From NCBI GenBank assembly GCA_003820635.1, contig RPOS01000301.1, positions 1 through 5,855 on the forward strand: a stretch of 5,855 nt of DNA, given 5' to 3'. Shown here in pieces: positions 1 through 4,681 of this stretch (the first letter of the stretch is position 1; each line of letters opens with the position of its first letter). Both the position numbers and the translations under genes were made by a program. The notes below the pieces were generated by a model. That model had not been told where the DNA came from. It searched no databases and saw only the letters and a list, made by a program, of their open reading frames with translations. The DNA comes from Verrucomicrobiaceae bacterium (lineage in GTDB: Bacteria; Verrucomicrobiota; Verrucomicrobiae; Verrucomicrobiales; Akkermansiaceae).

Positions 1-252
1 CTCTGCACGCACTGATCCAAAGTAGGGCCAGTCTTTTTTGATGCATTGGATCCATACATTGTTAAGTTCTTCTTTTAGTTCGGGCTCGATTGATTGCAGA
101 TACTCAACACTGCCATCGGTTGAATCGTTCTCAAACACAGATAGGTCAAATGTGATGCCAGGATTTTCATCCTTGAGGCAAAGGAGCTGGTCCTTCCACC
201 CAAACAGGAAAGGCTCCCTGTTGCGAATGATGCTACAAATCAATACCCGCAT
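1..252 (-). CDS. Glycosyltransferase, GT-A/GT2-like, N-terminal 84 residues (runs off the left edge)
   Basis: Reading leftward from an ATG at 252, 84 codons stay open to the window edge, so only the N-terminus is seen. The protein opens with a beta strand (VLICSIIRNRE, residues 3-13), then WKDQL at 19-23 and FENDSTDGS at 40-48. An early RNRE plus a strand ending in ENDSTDGS is typical of nucleotide-sugar-binding GT-A glycosyltransferases, where that Asp region contacts the nucleotide. The metal-binding DxD motif would lie beyond the edge. The start codon sits inside the end of the ColD-like gene (13-base overlap, 240-252), so the two are probably co-transcribed and translationally coupled. 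By inference it may transfer the deoxysugar made by its neighbours to a phage or host glycan. Donor and acceptor cannot be read from the sequence. Confidence 0.8.
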   Translation of the reverse strand, partial: MRVLICSIIRNREPFLFGWKDQLLCLKDENPGITFDLSVFENDSTDGSVEYLQSIEPELKEELNNVWIQCIKKDWPYFGSVRAE

Positions 253-1415
253 TGGTCCAGTGCCTTAGAAAGTTCTTTGATGTCAGCTTCTTTGATGAAG
301 TGGTTGTTGCCAATGTAAAACGAATGGGTATGCATCCGCTCACTGTTGGGGAGGGCAATTAAAGAGTTGTAGTCTTCCATGAAGGGCTGACGTAGGAGGT
401 TGCCCACCAAAAATGGACGTGTCTCAATGCCAATCAACTGGAGAAACTTTTTAATTTCTACGGCTGTTTTAGATTCTTTGCAATGAAACGGAAGTGTCAT
501 TGCACTGTTGCCGGTAGGTTCTGGCAGGGTATCGAACCAAGAGCGGCCAATCATTTCTTCCCTGAACAGCGCATAGTTTTTATTGCGTTGTTCATTCCAG
601 CTGTCAAGTTTCTTTAGTTGGACGCGTCCCAGGACTGCCCCTGTTTCTACGTTGCGGAAGTTGTAACCCTTGGTGGGGAACAGGAAGGTGGGGTCAACAT
701 CCGGATACTTTTCTTGGATTTGACTCCGGTAAGACGGCAGCATCTCACGCGATAAACCGTGAGAACGCTTGGCACGCAACAGGTTGTAAAGACCTTCGTC
801 CTGCACGCAAACCATTCCACCCTCAACGGTGGTCATGTGGTGGCCAAAGTAAAAGGAGAAGGTGGAGCCAATGCCTGTGTTGCCGACCTTCACATTTGTT
901 TTGGCATCACGGGCACCGTGAGATTCACAGCAGTCTTCAATGATGGTCGCATTGGGCCACAGCTCTTTGATCCTGCCCATGTCATTGGAGATTCCCAAGA
1001 CGTGCGTCAGGTAAACGATGTCAGGCTCTAGACCTTTTGAGGCAAGGTCCTGGGCTGACTCTTTGGTTGGGCTGTAGGTTTCATAGTCAATGTCATAGAA
1101 ATATACGTTGTGATGTTGTTGACAAAAGGTCGAGATGTTAGTAGCCCAGTTGATGGCTGGTGCAAAAATTGTCAGCTGTTTTTTGCCAGGGAAGTAATAC
1201 TCGTGTACTGCGTCTAGCAGTAGAAAGTTGGCAACGGATCCGTTGGCTACATACAGAGAGTGCGGCACCCCTTGCCATTCACTCCATTCGTTTTCAAACT
1301 GGCGGCACTCAGGACCGTTGGTGAATCGGTCGGAAGTCAGGATGAATTTTGCCAGCGTCAGGCGCTCCTTCCATCCAATTGTGTTTTGTTGGAGCGGCCA
1401 GTTGAACACCATCAT
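240..1415 (-). CDS. colD: PLP-dependent GDP-4-keto-6-deoxy-D-mannose 3-dehydratase-like enzyme (ColD type, DegT/DnrJ/EryC1 fold)
   Basis: 391 residues, full length for a sugar aminotransferase-fold enzyme. GSVANFLLLDAV (59-70) is the usual cofactor/phosphate region. EDCCESHGA (160-168) carries the Asp (D161) that pairs with the PLP ring nitrogen. SFYFGHHMTTVEGG (187-200) is where aminotransferases have the Schiff-base Lys; here it is His192. A His at this place marks the 3-dehydratase branch (ColD, RfbH/DdhC), which removes the C3 hydroxyl instead of adding an amino group. GIETRPFLVGNLL (329-341) and SFYIGNNH (365-372) match my memory of E. coli ColD better than RfbH. ColD uses PLP and glutamate on GDP-4-keto-6-deoxymannose, the product of the divergent gmd gene. 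ATG1415 and ATG1412 are tandem start candidates without a clear Shine-Dalgarno. The exact hexose and C4/C5 stereochemistry remain inferred. Confidence 0.9.
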   Translation of the reverse strand: MMVFNWPLQQNTIGWKERLTLAKFILTSDRFTNGPECRQFENEWSEWQGVPHSLYVANGSVANFLLLDAVHEYYFPGKKQLTIFAPAINWATNISTFCQQHHNVYFYDIDYETYSPTKESAQDLASKGLEPDIVYLTHVLGISNDMGRIKELWPNATIIEDCCESHGARDAKTNVKVGNTGIGSTFSFYFGHHMTTVEGGMVCVQDEGLYNLLRAKRSHGLSREMLPSYRSQIQEKYPDVDPTFLFPTKGYNFRNVETGAVLGRVQLKKLDSWNEQRNKNYALFREEMIGRSWFDTLPEPTGNSAMTLPFHCKESKTAVEIKKFLQLIGIETRPFLVGNLLRQPFMEDYNSLIALPNSERMHTHSFYIGNNHFIKEADIKELSKALDQCGY

Positions 1416-1443
1416 GACTAAGCGTTGTTTTAATGGTTATACT
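1414..1443 (+). promoter_or_regulatory. Weak sigma70-like promoter for gmd
   Basis: On the plus strand TATACT (1438-1443, 5 of 6) follows ATGACT (1414-1419, 4 of 6) with an 18-base spacer. Transcription would begin near 1450, about 15 bases before the gmd ATG. Its -10 box overlaps the opposite-strand -10 by four bases, and its -35 overlaps the first codons of the colD-like gene. Confidence 0.3.
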
Positions 1444-1450
1444 TTAACCA
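1434..1450. repeat. Inverted repeat between the divergent colD-like and gmd genes
   Basis: TGGTTA and TAACCA (perfect 6-base arms) flank TACTT. The palindrome covers both predicted -10 boxes, so it could be an operator. It could also simply reflect two -10 elements placed face to face. Confidence 0.35.
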
Positions 1451-1464
1451 CGCAGATATGGCAA
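1436..1464 (-). promoter_or_regulatory. Sigma70-like promoter for the colD/glycosyltransferase operon
   Basis: On the minus strand TTGCCA (1464-1459) and TATAAC (1441-1436) are separated by 17 bases; each matches the consensus at 5 of 6 positions. The predicted start of transcription, near 1429, leaves a leader of about 14 bases before ATG1415. The -35 box directly abuts the gmd start codon at 1465. Called by eye only. Confidence 0.45.
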
Positions 1465-2487
1465 ATGAAACGCGCACTGATCACCGGTATTACTGGCCAA
1501 GACGGCTCGTATTTGGCACGCAACCTAATCGATAATGGCTACAAAGTTTGTGGTGTCGTCCGGAACCACACGCTACCCAACCATCTCGAGAAACTGAAAT
1601 GGGCTTTTGGCGGGGAGCTGCCAGGGGATGTGTCGGTTGAATACTCGGATCTGACTGATGCACCTTCCTTGACCAGGGTGATCCAGGACTTTGCGCCTGA
1701 TGAGGTATACAACCTGGCTGCCCAAAGCCATGTGGGTGTTAGCTTTAAGTCGCCCGTCAGTACGGCAGCGGCAAACGCTATTGGTGTAATGAATGTTCTG
1801 GAGGCATGCAGAGCGGGGGCATCTAACCCACGTTTCTACCAGGCCTCTACCTCCGAGATGTTTGGGAAAGTCAAATCGTTTCCACAAGATGAAGAGACTG
1901 GTTTCTATCCCAGGAGTCCTTACGGTGTCGCCAAATTGTTTGGCTATTGGCTAACCGTGAATTACCGCGAGAGCTATGACATGTTTGGTGCCAACGGCAT
2001 CCTATTTAATCATGAAAGCCCCATCCGTGGTGATAACTTTGTAACCAAGAAAGTGACCAAAGGATTGGTTGCTGTAATGCGCAATAAAATTCCTGTGCTG
2101 GAGCTTGGGAACTTGGAAGCTAAACGCGACTGGGGGCACGCAAAAGATTATGTGGAAGCTATGCGGCTGATCCTCCAGCAAGAAACGCCCCAAGACTATG
2201 TGATCGCCACGGGTATCCAGCACAGCGTTCGACAGTTTTGTGAGATTGCTGCTGACTACCTAGCGCTGGAACTGGAGTGGCGAGGGGAAGGTGTCAATGA
2301 AATTGGGTACAGCCATAAGCTGGGCAAAACAGTCATTGCCATCAACCCACAGTTCTACCGTCCAGCTGAAGTCGACACTCTCCTGGGTGATTGCACCAAG
2401 GCGTATCGGGAGCTTGGTTGGGAACCGCGCATTGGCTTTGAAGACCTTGTGAAGGAAATGATTACCTACGATTTGGCAACCGTCTAA
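1465..2487 (+). CDS. gmd: GDP-mannose 4,6-dehydratase
   Basis: 340-residue extended short-chain dehydrogenase, close to the usual length. It converts GDP-D-mannose to GDP-4-keto-6-deoxy-D-mannose using bound NADP. GITGQDGSYLA (8-18) is the Rossmann glycine motif. YNLAAQSHVGVSF (82-94) and ASTSEMFG (127-134, with catalytic-type T129 and E131) follow. YGVAK (153-157) is the catalytic Y-x3-K, and FNHESP (181-186) with RDWGHAKDYVEAM (221-233) are GMD signatures. One oddity is I187 where ESPRRG enzymes have Arg. The frame is open back to 1228, but conserved sequence begins at MKRALITG, so ATG1465 is the start; no Shine-Dalgarno is visible. It is divergent from the ColD-like gene, whose substrate it should make. 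A GDP-heptose 4,6-dehydratase is a less likely alternative. Confidence 0.93.
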   Translation: MKRALITGITGQDGSYLARNLIDNGYKVCGVVRNHTLPNHLEKLKWAFGGELPGDVSVEYSDLTDAPSLTRVIQDFAPDEVYNLAAQSHVGVSFKSPVSTAAANAIGVMNVLEACRAGASNPRFYQASTSEMFGKVKSFPQDEETGFYPRSPYGVAKLFGYWLTVNYRESYDMFGANGILFNHESPIRGDNFVTKKVTKGLVAVMRNKIPVLELGNLEAKRDWGHAKDYVEAMRLILQQETPQDYVIATGIQHSVRQFCEIAADYLALELEWRGEGVNEIGYSHKLGKTVIAINPQFYRPAEVDTLLGDCTKAYRELGWEPRIGFEDLVKEMITYDLATV

Positions 2488-2684
2488 AGGTCAACGCGTA
2501 AGTAGGGCTCGCCTTCTTGGGTTAAACAATCCTCGAAGGCGTTTGCTTTTGCTGTGTCCACGTCATCAAAAGCCACACCATTCCTGCTGCGGTGCTCAAG
2601 CTTTATGAATGACTTGAGATCAATAAGTGGATCACAGTAATAGAAACGAGTAATGTTGCAAGCCATGCCAAAAGCACAATCCAT
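2484..2684 (-). CDS. Hypothetical protein, 66 aa
   Basis: I do not recognise this family. The ORF ends tail to tail with gmd, and the two reading frames overlap by four bases (2484-2487), a packing common in phages. An in-frame stop lies directly before ATG2684, so the start can be no earlier; Met8 (ATG2663) is an alternative. Residues 18-60 look like a normal soluble alpha-rich protein: DPLIDLKSFIKLEHRSR, then an acidic stretch VAFDDVDTAKANAFEDCL. The first 17 residues carry three cysteines (3, 9, 17) and overlap a hydrophobic alternative frame, so the N-terminus is less certain than the C-terminus. There are no membrane segments in this frame and no clear Shine-Dalgarno. Confidence 0.55.
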   Translation of the reverse strand: MDCAFGMACNITRFYYCDPLIDLKSFIKLEHRSRNGVAFDDVDTAKANAFEDCLTQEGEPYLRVDL

Positions 2685-2779
2685 TTAATCTTGATGCAAG
2701 TCCAGGTAATTTGCAACAAAACGCCTAGGCAGGACAACCAACCCTCAATGCCCAGTCGGATTTTTGTTAGTGGATCCAA
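2603..2779 (-). CDS. Possible small two-helix membrane protein with a non-ATG start, 58 aa
   Basis: A minus-strand frame without ATG is open from upstream of TTG2779 to the TAA at 2603-2605. From TTG it encodes about 58 residues with two hydrophobic stretches, roughly 14-29 (WLSCLGVLLQITWTCI) and 33-54 (WIVLLAWLATLLV and following), split by a basic KIK turn. A hairpin like this is plausible for a phage membrane protein, and the frame fills the gap between the 29-aa and 66-aa genes. Against it: the start codon is a guess, no Shine-Dalgarno precedes it, and it shares 82 bases with the 66-aa ORF. A T-rich frame can look hydrophobic by chance. Confidence 0.22.
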   Translation of the reverse strand: MDPLTKIRLGIEGWLSCLGVLLQITWTCIKIKWIVLLAWLATLLVSITVIHLLISSHS

Positions 2780-2856
2780 TGGGGTGCTAGCTGAATGATC
2801 GCTGCCACAAGCATAGCCAACAATATTGTCAAGACAACGAGTTTAAAATCTTCCAT
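2767..2856 (-). CDS. Small single-pass membrane protein, 29 aa
   Basis: ATG2856 to TAA at 2767-2769 encodes 29 residues: a short MEDFK head, a hydrophobic helix at about 6-24 (LVVLTILLAMLVAAIIQLA), and a PHWIH tail. This is the composition of a real one-pass membrane miniprotein. It is the first gene after a good minus-strand promoter, and TAAGA just before the ATG is at best a weak Shine-Dalgarno. The function is unknown; small phage membrane proteins include holin-like and exclusion proteins, but nothing here decides. The main doubt is its short length. Confidence 0.5.
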   Translation of the reverse strand: MEDFKLVVLTILLAMLVAAIIQLAPHWIH

Positions 2857-2871
2857 TCTTAGTTTGAAATC

Positions 2872-2880
2872 TGCTATATT
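2872..2880 (+). promoter_or_regulatory. Extended -10 promoter for the nuclease gene
   Basis: TGCTATATT fits the extended -10 form (TG, one base, then a 5-of-6 match to TATAAT), which can work without a good -35; none is seen upstream. The predicted leader to ATG2905 is about 18 bases. The box overlaps the opposite-strand -10 by three bases. Confidence 0.38.
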
Positions 2881-2892
2881 GTAGCCAATATA
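2875..2892. repeat. Perfect inverted repeat in the divergent promoter region
   Basis: TATATTGTAGCCAATATA has 7-base perfect arms (TATATTG / CAATATA) around TAGC. It spans the -10 elements of both divergent promoters and resembles an operator for a small dimeric regulator. No regulator gene is visible in the window. Confidence 0.4.
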
Positions 2893-2905
2893 CAAAACCT
2901 GTTAA
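2878..2905 (-). promoter_or_regulatory. Sigma70-like promoter for the small minus-strand genes
   Basis: On the minus strand TTAACA (2905-2900, 5 of 6) and TACAAT (2883-2878, 5 of 6) are 16 bases apart. Transcription would start near 2871, about 15 bases before ATG2856. The -35 overlaps the first base of the nuclease start codon. A second -10-like TATATT lies at 2892-2887 within the palindrome. Confidence 0.4.
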
Positions 2906-3759
2906 TGGTTGCTAAACTGAATACATCAGATCCTTGGATTGATGCCAAGGACCAGCAACCAGAAATGATGCGGTCTATCAATAGGACCGCTGCCAGAATT
3001 ACGCTTAACGGAAAACGTCATTACACGACGCCGTTACCCACTGGACCAGCGCCGTCCGTAACTACTATCATTAGTGAAACAGCTTCCGAAGCAAACAAAC
3101 GGAAGCTCGAGATGTGGTCTAAGAATAATCCAGGTGTCAAAGAACAAGCAGCCGAGCGGGGCACTGCCATTCACTATGGTATGGAGCAGTACCTCAAAGG
3201 CAACAAGACTCCGGAAATCAAAGATGAATATTCGGACTTTTGGGCTGGCATGCCGGCGATTCTGGATCAATTCCAGGAAATCCTTTGGGCCGAGTCTCCG
3301 GTTCTGGATAAGTTTGACTTCACTATTGGTGCTGATGACGTTGCTCGCGTCTGGGGTTGTGACGGAGAAGGACGCGCTTGGGCTGGTGCTCCTGATATTA
3401 TTGCTGTGGCTAACAATAAACTGACGCTTGCTGACCTAAAGACCAGCGTCAAACCCTACAGTCGCAAGTGGCCTAAAGACTTAGAGAAGGGTACGCCTGA
3501 GTGGCGTGATCTCTTGGGTGGTCATCTGAAATTTAAAAAGACTTGCAAGCAGCTCGCTGCGTATGACATCGCTATTGAGCAGACCCTTGGCATGAGAGTA
3601 CAACAGGCGGCAATCTTAGTGTCGACGCCTGTTCGTACTCAAGTCTTTAAGATTTCCAGGCGCTTCCTGGATTCCCTAAGAGAAGATTGGCTGAAGATCG
3701 TTGCCGAATACTACAGCCAAATTGAGAATTGCAATGTTTACGACCCAGATTTAATTTAA
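2905..3759 (+). CDS. PD-(D/E)XK superfamily nuclease, RecB/Cas4-like exonuclease
   Basis: 284 residues. SVTTII (51-56) and RGTAIH (85-90), ending in a conserved His, begin the nuclease core. GAPDII (161-166) supplies the metal-binding Asp (D164). LADLKTS (175-181) is the DxK active site (D177, K179). QLAAYDIA (216-223) is the Q-x3-Y motif of RecB-type nucleases. Together these mark an Mg-dependent DNA exonuclease, probably for phage recombination, end processing or host DNA degradation. About 36 residues, many of them charged, separate K179 from Q216, which seems long for the fold. ATG2905 has no Shine-Dalgarno; Met21 is a weaker alternative start. No single-strand annealing protein adjoins it. 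The stop lies seven bases from that of the convergent basic-protein gene. The family is secure; substrate and polarity are not. Confidence 0.87.
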   Translation: MVAKLNTSDPWIDAKDQQPEMMRSINRTAARITLNGKRHYTTPLPTGPAPSVTTIISETASEANKRKLEMWSKNNPGVKEQAAERGTAIHYGMEQYLKGNKTPEIKDEYSDFWAGMPAILDQFQEILWAESPVLDKFDFTIGADDVARVWGCDGEGRAWAGAPDIIAVANNKLTLADLKTSVKPYSRKWPKDLEKGTPEWRDLLGGHLKFKKTCKQLAAYDIAIEQTLGMRVQQAAILVSTPVRTQVFKISRRFLDSLREDWLKIVAEYYSQIENCNVYDPDLI

Positions 3760-3766
3760 ATCCAGC

Positions 3767-4351
3767 TCAGCGCTTAGCCCCTGGTTTAGGCCTCTTGCCA
3801 ATGCCAACGGTGCGACTACCGCCAATACCACCAGTGCGACTGCCAACATTTGCATTGCCAAGCCCAATGGCTGCGCTGCCAAGACGATTTTGCAAGTTGC
3901 TAAAACTACCTGAATAACGCTTATCGTTATTCATTGCATTTTGTTGCGCAGGCGTATAAGTGCGTGGCGGACCGGCAAGGTCAAAAGAAGGAGTTGGAAC
4001 GGGTGCAGGAGTAGGAGCGGGAGTAGGCCCGCGACCTGCTGGACGCTTTGTTTGTACTCCTTTAGGCAAAGGCCGAGAAGTTGCCTTGACTGGCCCTGTT
4101 GTTACCGAGCCGCGAGGAGTACCTCCTGCTCCGGTTTTACTAGCGGCGCGAGGAGTTGGGGCAGGTTTCTTGGGGGCTTGTGCTTTGGGAGCAGAAGGGG
4201 CGGCTTTACGAGGAGCTTGTGCTTTGGGAGCAGAAGCTGGTGTTTGTTTTGGGGTGCGCTCGGGTTTTGGCATTCCTTTCTTGCCGCTTGCTTTGTCGAC
4301 AGCACTTTTTACAGACTTTTGGCGGTTGCTAACGCTACGATTGTCTTTCAT
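3767..4351 (-). CDS. Basic Ala/Pro/Lys-rich low-complexity protein, 194 aa, function unknown
   Basis: I do not recognise a family. By count there are 37 Lys/Arg against 5 Asp/Glu, and no Cys, Trp or His, so it is strongly basic and probably mostly disordered. Residues 1-36 are basic and polar. Residues 37-70 carry two copies of SAPKAQAP with K/R, like histone H1 tails. Residues 108-121 alternate Pro with Thr, Ala and Val. A more ordinary stretch, SFDLAGPPRTYTPAQQNAMNN, lies at about 122-142. The end is Gly-rich with tandem GSRTGGIG and GSRTVGIG (170-185) before KRPKPGAKR. No signal peptide or membrane segment is seen. Binding to nucleic acid or another polyanion is a reasonable guess only. 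Sense-strand composition leaves long open frames on the opposite strand (3941-4387), but those translations look like artefacts. The gene is divergent from the replication operon. Confidence 0.72.
   Translation of the reverse strand: MKDNRSVSNRQKSVKSAVDKASGKKGMPKPERTPKQTPASAPKAQAPRKAAPSAPKAQAPKKPAPTPRAASKTGAGGTPRGSVTTGPVKATSRPLPKGVQTKRPAGRGPTPAPTPAPVPTPSFDLAGPPRTYTPAQQNAMNNDKRYSGSFSNLQNRLGSAAIGLGNANVGSRTGGIGGSRTVGIGKRPKPGAKR
3798..3845. repeat. Two tandem imperfect 24-base repeats
   Basis: Adjacent units (3798-3821 and 3822-3845), about five mismatches apart, encode on the minus strand GSRTVGIG and GSRTGGIG in the C-terminal Gly-rich tail of the basic protein. The period is a whole number of codons, so unit gain or loss keeps the frame. 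Confidence 0.6.
4176..4236. repeat. Direct repeat, 22 identical bases at a 39-base period
   Basis: The copies at 4176-4197 and 4215-4236 are identical over 22 bases and start 39 bases (13 codons) apart. On the minus strand both encode SAPKAQAP followed by basic residues in the H1-tail-like part of the basic protein. Near identity at DNA level points to recent duplication or strong codon constraint. Confidence 0.7.
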
Positions 4352-4369
4352 GGTAACAAGACTTATAAA
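4341..4369 (+). promoter_or_regulatory. Promoter for the 57-aa/61-aa/primase operon
   Basis: TTGTCT (4341-4346, 4 of 6) and TATAAA (4364-4369, 5 of 6) are separated by 17 bases. The -35 lies inside the first codons of the divergent basic-protein gene. With the opposite -10 it forms the inverted repeat TATAA-ACTAA-TTATA (4364-4378). Confidence 0.38.
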
Positions 4370-4372
4370 CTA

Positions 4373-4399
4373 ATTATATCGAAGTAATACCCTGTTCAA
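4373..4399 (-). promoter_or_regulatory. Promoter for the basic-protein gene
   Basis: A perfect TATAAT on the minus strand (4378-4373) lies 15 bases from TTGAAC (4399-4394, 4 of 6). The spacer is short but the -10 is the best in the window. Transcription would begin near 4366, about 15 bases before ATG4351. Confidence 0.45.
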
Positions 4400-4408
4400 T
4401 TTTTTGGC

Positions 4409-4582
4409 ATGATCACAAATAAAAACCTGAATAGCAAGATGGAGAACCGCAGGCGTCACGCATGGGATATCGCATGCCAGGCGGTTGTGGTTACACGGGA
4501 AGATGCCTTGCAGGTATATCAACGATTAATGGAACAATTTGAAATCATGGACCCTATTGGTGAGTCGCATAAGACTTACTGA
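4409..4582 (+). CDS. Hypothetical protein, 57 aa
   Basis: ATG4409 to TGA4580-4582 encodes 57 residues of an unrecognised protein. An Asn/Lys/Arg-rich head (MITNKNLNSKMENRRRH) precedes a probable helix, DALQVYQRLMEQFEIM (32-47), consistent with a small helical DNA- or protein-binding peptide. Met11 (ATG4439) is a possible alternative start; neither has a Shine-Dalgarno. It is the first ORF after the plus-strand promoter at 4341-4369 and lies 72 bases before the 61-aa gene in the same direction, so it probably belongs to the primase operon. Apart from a weak start-region hairpin, nothing distinct is seen at 4583-4654. Confidence 0.5.
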   Translation: MITNKNLNSKMENRRRHAWDIACQAVVVTREDALQVYQRLMEQFEIMDPIGESHKTY

Positions 4583-4648
4583 TTTGCAGAAACTTGTAAT
4601 GGGATCTTTGGGTTGGCAGCCGTAGGATAAGAAAACACAAATCAAACC

Positions 4649-4681
4649 CTCACCATGGACATCAACGTCTGTACGGGTGAG
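4649..4681 (+). promoter_or_regulatory. Possible hairpin presenting the start codon of the 61-aa gene
   Basis: CTCACC (4649-4654) can pair with GGTGAG (4676-4681), leaving a 21-base loop that begins with ATG4655. No Shine-Dalgarno precedes this ATG. A six-pair stem with such a loop is only modestly stable, so a translational control role is a guess. Confidence 0.2.

Noticed and set aside
759..1031. Plus-strand open frame of 90 aa
   Set aside because: It is antisense to the PLP-binding core of the ColD-like enzyme.
240..1415. Annotation as a plain sugar aminotransferase, or as iron-sulfur RfbH/DdhC
   Set aside because: The Schiff-base Lys is replaced by His, which argues against transaminase. 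The C-terminal motifs match ColD better than the iron-sulfur enzyme.
1228..1464. An in-frame upstream extension of gmd of 79 codons
   Set aside because: It lies antisense to the well-conserved N-terminus of the ColD-like gene, and GMD homology starts at MKRALITG.
1573..2223. Minus-strand open frames of 104 and 73 aa within gmd
   Set aside because: They are antisense shadows of conserved GMD sequence.
3034..3452. Open frames of 61-116 aa on both strands within the nuclease
   Set aside because: They cover the RGTAIH and GAPDII motifs of the nuclease in other frames and show no independent features.
3781..4260. CRISPR array or phage direct-repeat origin
   Set aside because: The repeats are imperfect, in frame with a coding sequence and lack regular unique spacers.
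4364..4371. T4-type late promoter (TATAAATA)
   Set aside because: TATAAACT matches only the first six bases, and the spacing to a TTGTCT box fits a sigma70-like promoter better.
3941..4387. Two long plus-strand open frames (148 and 137 aa) opposite the basic-protein gene
   Set aside because: The sense gene is rich in Ala/Pro/Lys/Gly codons, which leave few stops on the other strand. The plus-strand translations are Arg/Cys/Ser- or Gly/Ala-rich without protein-like pattern.
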